Below, one piece after another: positions 1 to 5,745 of a stretch of DNA of 5,745 nt. The DNA comes from Verrucomicrobiota bacterium (lineage in GTDB: Bacteria; Verrucomicrobiota; Lentisphaeria; Victivallales; Victivallaceae), in the NCBI GenBank assembly GCA_023459755.1, contig JAEWSS010000164.1, positions 1 to 5,745 of the forward strand. The letters are read 5' to 3'. How positions within the stretch are numbered: the first letter of the stretch is position 1; every line of letters starts with the position of its first letter. The notes beneath the pieces were generated by a model. It ran no database searches. It was not told the DNA's origin and was given only the letters and a program-made list of their open reading frames with translations. The translations under genes and the position numbers were made by a program.

Positions 1-317
1 GGATTGACCCATTCGACGATTTTCTCGAAGCTGGCGATTCCCTCGTGTAGCTTCCCGAAGCGGTTGGCGTTCCCGCCGAGGATGACGGCTGTTCCGGCGA
101 TGACCAAGTCTTCATTGCCGAAGAAGGTGAATGCGCCGGTAATCGGCTTGAGTTTACCCTCTTCGTCGCACACAAGGATAATGCCGCGATCCAGTTCGAT
201 GAGCTGGACAAGGTCGCATCCGATGATGTCGTACAACCCTTGCAGGGAGTTGTTGGGATTCGGCACATCGACTTCTTCGATGGTACGGTCGGTCGGATTA
301 ATTTTGATTCCACGCAT
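1..317 (-). CDS. DUF3846 domain-containing protein, 3' end outside window
   Basis: 105 complete codons are visible before the left edge cuts the gene. The layout fits DUF3846: an N-terminal strand (IKINPTDRTIEEVDV), a helix around SLQGLYDIIG, a strand pair (LVQLIELDRGIILVCDEEGKL), and a later IAGTAVILG strand followed by a helical end. DUF3846 proteins have no established function and occur mostly in phages, plasmids and integrative elements, which supports a mobile origin for the window. The start at 317 is set by AGGAG (plus 324-328) 6 bases upstream. The leader GGAGCAAA before the start is shared with the preceding gene. Most of the domain seems present, so only a short C-terminal part is likely missing. 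Confidence 0.82.
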   Translation of the reverse strand, partial: MRGIKINPTDRTIEEVDVPNPNNSLQGLYDIIGCDLVQLIELDRGIILVCDEEGKLKPITGAFTFFGNEDLVIAGTAVILGGNANRFGKLHEGIASFEKIVEWVN

Positions 318-329
318 AATTTGCTCCTG

Positions 330-545
330 TCAATAATTTTTCTTTTGCTGACGCGTGTTGGTGATGAACGTTTTATTCGATCCCTTGAGCGTGATTTCTC
401 CGGCAGGCTCCCAATCGCCGTTGCTCCATACTTTGGTGATGAAGCCATTGGCGTTATGCTCACGCATTGCCTGTTTTGCCGCCGCCAGAGAATGGAAATC
501 CTCGCGGTAATCTGTCTCATCATTGATCACGGTATATATTTTCAT
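330..545 (-). CDS. Hypothetical 71-residue protein
   Basis: Begins MKIYTVINDE. The frame extends 7 codons further to an ATG at 566, but the start at 545 is chosen because GGAG (plus 552-555) sits 6 bases upstream of it, while the 566 ATG falls inside a stable hairpin. The protein has a beta start (KIYTVI), a helix (SLAAAKQAMREHNA), then strands (FITKVWSNGDWEPAGEITL) and a basic tail. This suggests a small alpha/beta fold. No family is recognised and no signal or membrane segment is seen. Its stop is 12 bases before the next ATG, and the next gene's ribosome site directly follows the TGA, so the two are surely co-translated. Confidence 0.8.
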   Translation of the reverse strand: MKIYTVINDETDYREDFHSLAAAKQAMREHNANGFITKVWSNGDWEPAGEITLKGSNKTFITNTRQQKKNY

Positions 546-562
546 CTTTTGCTCCGGTTGAG

Positions 563-582
563 CCAAGGGCTTTCGCCCTCGG
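563..582 (-). promoter_or_regulatory. GAAA-tetraloop RNA hairpin between the 65- and 71-residue genes
   Basis: Minus-strand CCGAGGGC, GAAA, GCCCTTGG forms an 8-bp stem (one G-T wobble) capped by a GNRA tetraloop. No T-run follows, so it is not a normal terminator. It ends 7 bases before the GGAG ribosome site of the 71-residue gene. A role in transcript stability or translation is possible. Confidence 0.5.
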
Positions 583-595
583 TGTAGGTTGGCGG

Positions 596-793
596 TTATT
601 TGCAGTCCCGTGCGTATTTCAGCGCATTCTCGATTCGGATGAGCCGTGCGCGTTCGCTTGTCATCCGCGATGTGTATCCTTGGCGGTCATCAGCGGTCTG
701 TTGCATCCACTGGTCGATGTCGATCAGCATTTCATTGATTTGCTTCTGGATGTCCATGCGCTTCCAGTCCGGCTGTGCTTCGAGGGTTGTCAT
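596..793 (-). CDS. Hypothetical 65-residue helical protein
   Basis: First gene of the left-hand operon. The product is short, charged and probably all helical: MDIQKQINEMLIDIDQWMQQ and the segment ERARLIRIENALKYARD have heptad-like spacing of Ile/Leu/Met, so a two-helix hairpin or a small coiled coil is likely. There is no signal peptide, membrane segment or catalytic motif. I do not recognise the family. The start at 793 is favoured over the internal Met13 because AAGGAG (plus 803-808) lies 9 bases upstream. It is preceded by an AT-rich promoter-like region. A hairpin and the next gene follow after a 50-base gap. Small proteins of this kind are typical accessory genes of phages. Confidence 0.78.
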   Translation of the reverse strand: MTTLEAQPDWKRMDIQKQINEMLIDIDQWMQQTADDRQGYTSRMTSERARLIRIENALKYARDCK

Positions 794-846
794 TTTCCGT
801 ATCTCCTTGATTATGTTTTGGTTCTGACACTCTATCGTCCACGGTT

Positions 847-873
847 CTTAATTAAGCGTTCCAGTGCCTTAAT
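847..873. promoter_or_regulatory. Inverted repeat overlapping the candidate -10, possible operator
   Basis: A perfect 6-bp inverted repeat, ATTAAG (851-856) and CTTAAT (868-873), has an 11-base spacer. A third half-site, CTTAAT at 847-852, overlaps the first to make the palindrome CTTAATTAAG (847-856). The dyad fills the spacer and -10 of the candidate promoter, as a repressor site would. Confidence 0.35.
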
Positions 874-879
874 AGCCAA
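851..879 (-). promoter_or_regulatory. Candidate sigma70-type promoter of the left operon
   Basis: In the AT-rich gap, minus-strand TTGGCT (plus 874-879) is followed after 17 bases by CTTAAT (plus 851-856). Each matches the -35 or -10 consensus at four of six positions with ideal spacing. Transcription would begin near 844 and leave a leader of about 50 bases before the ATG at 793. The match is weak, but the position between a terminator and the first gene of an operon is right. Confidence 0.28.
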
Positions 880-883
880 TGAG

Positions 884-915
884 TTATCGAACATAAACGC
901 AAGATATATCGATAA
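884..915. promoter_or_regulatory. Second inverted repeat upstream of the candidate promoter
   Basis: TTATCGA (884-890) and TCGATAA (909-915) are perfect 7-bp inverted arms separated by 18 bases, just upstream of the candidate -35 and touching the terminator T-tract. It could be a regulator site, or chance in AT-rich DNA. Confidence 0.28.
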
Positions 916-959
916 AAGAAAAAGCCCAGAGACAGGGCAAAAAAGCACCGCCTCCGGGC
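912..959 (-). terminator. Rho-independent terminator after the lipoprotein gene
   Basis: On the minus strand, the arm GCCCGGAGGCGG (plus 948-959) can pair with CTGTCTCTGGGC (plus 924-935). This gives a 12-bp stem with three G-T wobbles and a 12-base loop. TTTTTCTTTT follows at once. A shorter competing hairpin, GCCC/GGGC with a 7-base loop (plus 924-938), uses the same T-tract. It lies just past the lipoprotein stop and separates the two transcription units. Confidence 0.72.
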
Positions 960-964
960 ATGGG

Positions 965-1363
965 TTATTCGGTCGCGGAAGTCGCGGCGTCCGCCTTGGT
1001 CAGAGCGTCAACGACCTTGTCGGCATCCGCTCCGGCTTTCACAAGATCGACGGCGGCTCCGTTGATCTGCCGACCGATTTTGATTTTGAGCGTGCCGTCC
1101 GTATTCACGGCGGCATTGCCGGATTTTTCCGTACCGCTTGCGCCGTTGGCATCGGTTTTTCCAGTTACTTCGATTTCCACGTTGTCCCGCGTCACCGCCG
1201 ACAGAATTTTGCCGTAGCGGAGATTGAAGGACGCAGTGTAGTTTTCGGGATTGACTCCGGCATCGAAACCAATGCCGTCGCCATAAGTAATAGCGTTGTG
1301 ACCACACCCGGCAAGAATTACGGCGGCACAAACAGCCGCCCCGACGAGAAACAGATTCTTCAT
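965..1363 (-). CDS. Small predicted lipoprotein
   Basis: A 132-residue protein with a classic lipoprotein signal: MKNLF, a hydrophobic stretch, then lipobox L17-A-G-C20. Signal peptidase II would cleave before Cys20, giving a lipid-anchored mature protein of about 113 residues outside the cytoplasm. The mature part is polar and rich in Ala, Asp, Gly and Thr. It has short strand-like stretches (YTASFNLRYG, VEIEVTG, TLKIKIG) and an Ala/Asp-rich helical tail. It has no family I recognise. The ATG is 4 bases after the upstream stop, and its ribosome site (AAGGAA, 9 bases from ATG) lies inside the end of that gene, so the two are translationally linked. A terminator follows the stop directly, making this the last gene of the unit. 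In a phage setting, a spanin-like or superinfection-exclusion lipoprotein is possible, but no inner-membrane spanin partner is visible. Confidence 0.88.
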   Translation of the reverse strand: MKNLFLVGAAVCAAVILAGCGHNAITYGDGIGFDAGVNPENYTASFNLRYGKILSAVTRDNVEIEVTGKTDANGASGTEKSGNAAVNTDGTLKIKIGRQINGAAVDLVKAGADADKVVDALTKADAATSATE

Positions 1364-1367
1364 GATT

Positions 1368-1811
1368 TTACTTTCCTTCCGATTTACGTTTTTTCTGACA
1401 CACGGCGCATTCGCAGGGACTCGTCCACGCTGACCAGCCGAAGAGCTGGCAGACGTTTCCGAAGCGGCGCGCCTGATTCATCACGATATAGCGGCGCGGA
1501 TTGTACCAGCCGAACTGCGCCTTGGCGACCGCATCGCCGTTGCGTTTGAAGCGGTCGTTGGAGGCCGCGAACTTTTCCTTGCCGCCATCCGATTCATGCC
1601 ATTCGCAGTCATGGATGAATGCCACGACCGCAAGGCTCGGATGGAGCGAACTGATGACGTTCCGCAGCCATTCAGGGAAAGCGTCCGGGCCGATGCCGTT
1701 GTAGATGGAGCAAAGTTCCGACATCGTGTATTTGCCGAGAATTTCCCGATTTTCGAGCTGAAACTCCTCGGCCTGCCGTTTCAGTTCTTTGATTTCCTTC
1801 AGACGATTCAT
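1368..1811 (-). CDS. Hypothetical protein with phospholipase A2-like motifs
   Basis: A 147-residue soluble protein with no signal peptide or membrane segment. The N-terminal 30 residues are charged and probably helical. The centre carries Y37-N-G-I-G-P42, then F-I-H67-D68-C-E-W71, then N85-D86-R-F. This order resembles the calcium loop (YxGxG), the catalytic HD with a following aromatic, and the downstream D-x-x-F of phospholipase A2-like domains such as parvovirus VP1. A W/Y/R-rich segment at about 101-129 follows. The tail has C133, C135 and C138 and ends in a basic stretch. It starts 15 bases after the stop of the GH2 gene, behind a perfect AAGGAGGT, and its own 3' end carries the ribosome site of the next gene, so all three are probably co-transcribed. 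A lipase role is a motif-level inference; it could be an unrelated phage protein. That the gene is real is much surer than its function. Confidence 0.88.
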   Translation of the reverse strand: MNRLKEIKELKRQAEEFQLENREILGKYTMSELCSIYNGIGPDAFPEWLRNVISSLHPSLAVVAFIHDCEWHESDGGKEKFAASNDRFKRNGDAVAKAQFGWYNPRRYIVMNQARRFGNVCQLFGWSAWTSPCECAVCQKKRKSEGK

Positions 1812-1821
1812 AAACCTCCTT
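1809..1821 (-). promoter_or_regulatory. Perfect Shine-Dalgarno site of the 147-residue gene
   Basis: AAGGAGGT on the minus strand (plus 1814-1821) is a full match to the anti-Shine-Dalgarno end of 16S rRNA. It lies only 2 bases from the ATG, which is unusually close. It fixes the start of this gene and shows that the host uses canonical ribosome sites. Confidence 0.7.
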
Positions 1822-1826
1822 TACGG

Positions 1827-4800
1827 TTAAACCGTCTCCACCTTCACCGCGAAGCGGAGATGCTTGGTGTTGTCGTAATTGTTCTCGTGAGCGGCGAATG
1901 CGAGATTGGAAATCAGCAGTTCAACACCCAATACATCGACCTCCGCCGTTGCCGTAGCCTCGGCGTGTCCAGTCTCAAATGTCGAACTGATTACGCCCGA
2001 ACCCTTGACCACGTAATCCAGCGCGGTCACGACCGAACCATCCGAACCGCGCAAAATCCAGCGCAATTCCGAATCCGTGTTCAGCGTGATGATTTCCGGC
2101 ATTTTCATAAGATCGACCGTCAACTTGACAGCTGTTCCAGCGGAAGCGATGACGGTGCTTCCAGTTGTATGTTTCAGCCCGATGTCGAACGAATCCCACA
2201 GCCGGATGAACGCGCTCTTTGCTCCGGTCAGCATATACATAGTGTTCGGATTGAACGATTGAACCACGAACGATCCGTCACGGTTTCGCGCGGCCATTCC
2301 CTTGCCGTCGCTTGTTCCGTATGTGGAGTTTACCGCTGGCACCGCCGTCATGAGGCCTGTGTCATAAATCGTTCCAGATGGAATTTTCGCCGAGCGAATC
2401 CGGTAGGTCAGATTGTCGAATACCGCGCCCTCTTTAAGATTGAACGCGAAGCGGATTGCGCCTATGCCGCCCGTCCCCGTCATGCAGCATGCCATAACCG
2501 CCCGTCCGGAAAGATTCCAGTCATCGGGTGAACCGAGCGGAGCCATGAAGCTTCCCTGCAAATCGTTTCCGAGATCGTCGGCAAATCCGATGCGCCAGTA
2601 ATGATTGCCGGATTGTGTCCAGTTGGTGACCGCGCCGGAAACGTATTCACACCATACCAGCAGATCGCCATCCATTCCGGCATACGGGAAACAGCCTCCG
2701 ATGTAAGGAGACGCGTTGCGCCAAAACGAGAATTTCGTTGCCGCGTTTCCGGTGGCGGTCGCCGTGCCGTTCAATGTGACCGAACCATCCTCGTTGACGG
2801 TCACCGTAACTCCCTGTTTTTCACCGAGACTGCCGATGCCGCGTCCGGTAGTCTTGCCGGCAAGCAAAGCCTTGAACGCATCGTCGGAGTCGGTCAGTTT
2901 CCTGCATTTTATCATCTTTGTTCCAGTCGCCGAATCATCCGCGACGCTGGTCGCGGTGAACGTCACATCCCCGTTGGCCAGCACGGTGACATTGCCGGAT
3001 GCGTCAACCGTCGCGGCGTTATTGTCGGACGAACTCCACGTCACATCCTGTGCTGTTTCCGCCGGAGAGACGGAGGCGGCAAGCGTGCCGGAATTGACCA
3101 TGGCATCATCGCCGGACACAGTCACCACCGGAACGTCGGACGCCGCCTTGGTATATGTCCACGAATCGGAAACCGACGAGGTCGGATCGTCCGCGTCCGC
3201 ATAGGAACGTGCCTCAAAGACGTTTTCTCCATCGGCAAAATCCACCGCGTTAAAATCCCAGCAGACATTGAGTGTTCCGTTCGACGCGGTGAGAGTCTGC
3301 ACCAATGTGCCGTTGTGATAAAGCTCCACTTTTTCGCCGTTGGCGTAAACGTGAAGAGCGGCGTTCGATGCGTCTCCGCGATCCGTCCAGCGTTTCTGGC
3401 AGATGTGAACCATCTGCTCGGCGTTCCAGTATGCCTTATAGAGATAGTAGGCATCCTTGAGAACCGTGCGGTCGCGGCTGACCAGCCCCTTGGTATTGAG
3501 TGCGGTAGTTCCGCCCTCCGCCCTGGACGCAACGGCGAAATCAAACATTGCCCACTGCAAATTGAACACCGGCCACTGAATGTTTTTGAACTGATTCAGA
3601 TACTGTTCCAGCGCCCACGCCTGATATTCCTCGTATTGCGGAACGGAAAAACTGTTCGGAGAAGACGGCTTGGAATTTGCGGCGTCACCCCATGCCACAT
3701 GCTGCGCCGGATTCGCGCCGTAGCCGTATTCGTTGATCGCTTTCGGCATCGCCATTTCGGCATTGTCGCTGTTGGCGTCGGAAAGCGAATTGGCGACCGT
3801 GCCGGAATACCAGCCCATGTAATGAGTGGAGAGCATGAGGTCGCAGACATCCGTCCAGCCTCGTTCGCCGTTGGTGTTGACATAGAATCCGGCTCCGACG
3901 AGCCGTTGCGGATCAAGCGTTTTGACCCGCGTATAGAGATCGGCCATAAACGTATGCAGTTCATCCGTGTTATAACCCAGCGTCGGAGAGTACCCAAGTT
4001 CGTTGTCGAAACACCAGAATACGATAGACGGGTGATTGCCGTATTCCGTCAACATATTGAGCATGGCGGATGTGATGTTCGCCCGGTAAGCGGCGGCAAT
4101 GGAACTCGTCGAGGCCGGAAAGTTCCTGCTCCACGGGATTTCCAGCATGGCGACGATTCCGTGTTCGTCGCAATAATCCAGCAGCGAATGAGCGCAGGTG
4201 TAATGCGCGAATTTGATCATCGTCGGCTTGAGCGCATCCATCAGCGCAAGATCGTTGGCGTAATCCTCCGAGGTCAATGCGGAGGCGCATCCGGCTTTGT
4301 CCGTGTGATAGTTTGTGCCGTAAAGCGGATACGCCGTTCCGTTCAGCAGAAATCCCGCCCCGTCGTTGGCGGATGTGTGCTTTTCAACGGAAAAAGTGCG
4401 GAATCCGGTTTTCTCAATGACCGTATCCTTGACTTCGCCGGACTGTTTGATTTTCAGCTCCACCCTATAGAGATTCGCCGCGCCACGTCCGTTCCACAGA
4501 TTGAAATCAGAAACCGCGTCCAGTGTGAGCGTGATTTCCGCATTTCCATTCGCCGGGATGCTCTTGGATTCCGAGGCGGATGTAATCGCAGTCGAGCCGT
4601 CAAGCGTATAAAGAGCCGCTTCAATGTCGCAACTTTCCGCTTCGGAATGATGGTTCAGCACCTTTACTTTCGCCGTAACCGTGCTGTTGCCTGCGTCAGC
4701 GGTTATTTTACAGCGTCGCGTCCCGTAAAGAACAGGATCGAAACAGAGCCGTCCGGTTTCCATCAGCCGGACACCGCGGTCAAGACCGTTGTAAAAATCG

Positions 4801-5745
4801 AAATCAGCGGCATAGGGAATCGTCGAACTGTCCGAAGCATTGGTCAGTGCAACTTGAATTTCGTTCGAACCGTTGACCGCTCCGGCGTCCGTCAAATCAA
4901 TGACGGAGGGCTGATAGGCGTTGACCGCCGTTCCCGCTTGCGTGCCGTTCAAACTGACCGTGCCTCGCTGGTTCGCACCGTCAAGCAACAGATAATACCG
5001 CTTGCCGGAACTCATCGTCACGATGCATTTGTAGTTGACCGTGCCGCGATAATAATTCGCGGTCGCGGAATCTTCCGCGTTCACTGAATGAGGCAGTGTG
5101 CAATCCGCGTATGTGCTGTTCGTTTTGGCATACTGCCAGCCGGTGTTCAGATTCTCAACGGAAACGGCGGAGTCCTCCACTTCAATGGGAACAGGCGTGA
5201 CGGAACAAGTCAAAATCTTTGAGCCGGAAACCTCCGGATTGCTGACACTGGCGGCGGTCACCGTCGCCGTGCCGTCGGAAATTACCGTGACCGCCCCGCT
5301 GACAACGGTCGCAACAGCGGTATTGTCGCTTGCCCAGACAACGGATTTATCGGTGGCGTCATTGGGCAGAACCACCGCGACGAGCGTGCCGGAATCGGTG
5401 ATTTCGGCATTACCCGTGATTTCGATGCTGGTTACGTCAATCACTACAGGTTCGGGATCGTCCTCAACATCCACCCGTGTCGGAATGAGGTAAACAAGGC
5501 GGTATCCGCTGGCGCTTTCAATTCCGGCGACCGTCAACCCGGTGTTGCTCCAGCTTACCCGTGCGCTGGAAAGAACCGTTCCGGTATTGAGCAGTTGCAG
5601 AATGGTCATGGCATCGACACCAAGGGTATTCCAGCTGAAGAAGTAAATGCCGTCCGTGCTGCTGTCGGCGCGTGAAACGGGAATCGACTTTATGACGGTT
5701 TCGCCGCTTGCCGCTGAAATCAGTTGCCGGATGTCGGGATGTGCG
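1827..5745 (-). CDS. GH2 glycoside hydrolase embedded in a BIG2-containing, tail-fibre-like protein (5' end outside window)
   Basis: Probably removes terminal sugars such as galactose, glucuronic acid or mannose from a glycan; the substrate cannot be read here. Residues are numbered from the Met codon at 5609. BIG2 domain about 57-138; GH2 sugar-binding jelly roll about 150-292 (LPHSVN, then YYRGTVNY); Ig-like domain about 297-407; TIM barrel about 412-735; GH2 C-terminal beta domain about 745-822; second BIG2 about 826-903; beta-rich module about 910-1075 with GVTVTVNEDGSVTLNGTATA, a style common in phage structural proteins; unrecognised beta-rich tail about 1080-1260. NHPSIVFWCFDNE places the acid/base at E537 and PKAINEYG the nucleophile at E627; HY at 469-470 and NTKGLVSRDR also fit GH2. 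The usual Arg before HY is Lys466. The 5609 Met has no Shine-Dalgarno site and the frame stays open to 5745, including AHPDIRQLI, so at least 1305 residues are present and the real start lies outside. GH2 is certain; the virion role is inferred. Confidence 0.93.
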   Translation of the reverse strand, partial: AHPDIRQLISAASGETVIKSIPVSRADSSTDGIYFFSWNTLGVDAMTILQLLNTGTVLSSARVSWSNTGLTVAGIESASGYRLVYLIPTRVDVEDDPEPVVIDVTSIEITGNAEITDSGTLVAVVLPNDATDKSVVWASDNTAVATVVSGAVTVISDGTATVTAASVSNPEVSGSKILTCSVTPVPIEVEDSAVSVENLNTGWQYAKTNSTYADCTLPHSVNAEDSATANYYRGTVNYKCIVTMSSGKRYYLLLDGANQRGTVSLNGTQAGTAVNAYQPSVIDLTDAGAVNGSNEIQVALTNASDSSTIPYAADFDFYNGLDRGVRLMETGRLCFDPVLYGTRRCKITADAGNSTVTAKVKVLNHHSEAESCDIEAALYTLDGSTAITSASESKSIPANGNAEITLTLDAVSDFNLWNGRGAANLYRVELKIKQSGEVKDTVIEKTGFRTFSVEKHTSANDGAGFLLNGTAYPLYGTNYHTDKAGCASALTSEDYANDLALMDALKPTMIKFAHYTCAHSLLDYCDEHGIVAMLEIPWSRNFPASTSSIAAAYRANITSAMLNMLTEYGNHPSIVFWCFDNELGYSPTLGYNTDELHTFMADLYTRVKTLDPQRLVGAGFYVNTNGERGWTDVCDLMLSTHYMGWYSGTVANSLSDANSDNAEMAMPKAINEYGYGANPAQHVAWGDAANSKPSSPNSFSVPQYEEYQAWALEQYLNQFKNIQWPVFNLQWAMFDFAVASRAEGGTTALNTKGLVSRDRTVLKDAYYLYKAYWNAEQMVHICQKRWTDRGDASNAALHVYANGEKVELYHNGTLVQTLTASNGTLNVCWDFNAVDFADGENVFEARSYADADDPTSSVSDSWTYTKAASDVPVVTVSGDDAMVNSGTLAASVSPAETAQDVTWSSSDNNAATVDASGNVTVLANGDVTFTATSVADDSATGTKMIKCRKLTDSDDAFKALLAGKTTGRGIGSLGEKQGVTVTVNEDGSVTLNGTATATGNAATKFSFWRNASPYIGGCFPYAGMDGDLLVWCEYVSGAVTNWTQSGNHYWRIGFADDLGNDLQGSFMAPLGSPDDWNLSGRAVMACCMTGTGGIGAIRFAFNLKEGAVFDNLTYRIRSAKIPSGTIYDTGLMTAVPAVNSTYGTSDGKGMAARNRDGSFVVQSFNPNTMYMLTGAKSAFIRLWDSFDIGLKHTTGSTVIASAGTAVKLTVDLMKMPEIITLNTDSELRWILRGSDGSVVTALDYVVKGSGVISSTFETGHAEATATAEVDVLGVELLISNLAFAAHENNYDNTKHLRFAVKVETV

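Noticed and set aside
546..566. The longer start (ATG at 566) for the 71-residue gene
   Set aside because: That ATG falls in the stem of the GAAA hairpin and has no ribosome site, whereas the ATG at 545 has GGAG at ideal spacing.
794..812. CATAAT (plus 810-815 region, minus strand) as the -10 of the left operon
   Set aside because: It matches the -10 consensus well, but there is no -35 at suitable distance and it nearly touches the ribosome site, leaving almost no leader.
794..964. A small RNA gene or tRNA in the intergenic region
   Set aside because: Beyond the terminator and the dyads I see no cloverleaf, no conserved RNA motif and no further terminator.
680..2531. Plus-strand open frames of 289 and 311 codons (680-1549 and 1596-2531)
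   Set aside because: They lie opposite well-supported minus-strand genes with ribosome sites, cross the intergenic region and terminator, and show no recognisable protein features.
2601..5087. An 828-codon open frame on the plus strand opposite the GH2 gene
   Set aside because: Its translation is rich in Arg, His, Gly and Val with no domain pattern, while the minus strand here encodes unmistakable GH2 motifs. It is an antisense shadow of a long gene with few codons that would create stops in this frame.

Overview
The window is a compact, single-strand gene block: all six genes I can support lie on the minus strand. It looks like part of a phage or prophage (or a related mobile element) of a bacterium that uses strong Shine-Dalgarno sites. 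The phage reading rests on three things. The large first gene is built like a tail or host-recognition fibre. It is followed by short, tightly packed hypothetical genes with gaps of 4 to 15 bases. A DUF3846 gene, a family seen mainly in phages and mobile elements, sits at the left edge. The host cannot be fixed from this sequence. Gut anaerobes rich in BIG2/GH2 proteins would fit, but that is a guess.

Layout in transcription order (right to left). (1) 5745-1827: a very large multidomain protein whose reading frame is still open at the right edge, so its N-terminus lies outside the window. The visible order is a tail-fibre-like N-terminal segment, a BIG2 domain, a complete glycoside hydrolase family 2 enzyme with both catalytic glutamates, a second BIG2 domain, a phage-structural-type beta-rich module and a C-terminal beta-rich module. 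(2) 1811-1368: a 147-residue protein with a phospholipase A2-like motif set. (3) 1363-965: a small lipoprotein. (4) 959-912: a Rho-independent terminator closing this transcription unit. (5) About 911-794: an AT-rich intergenic region with two inverted repeats and a possible promoter. (6) 793-596, 545-330 and 317-1: a second short operon of a 65-residue protein, a 71-residue protein and a DUF3846 protein cut by the left edge.

The most interesting reading is that a complete exo-glycosidase-type GH2 enzyme is built into a virion appendage between two Ig-like spacers, followed by a possible phospholipase and a lipoprotein. That would be a small surface-attack or lysis cassette: sugar removal, membrane lipid cleavage and an envelope-anchored protein. 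The GH2 assignment is firm, the virion location is inferred, and the phospholipase idea is a motif-level hypothesis. I see no tRNA, rRNA, CRISPR array or transposase, and no credible gene on the plus strand.
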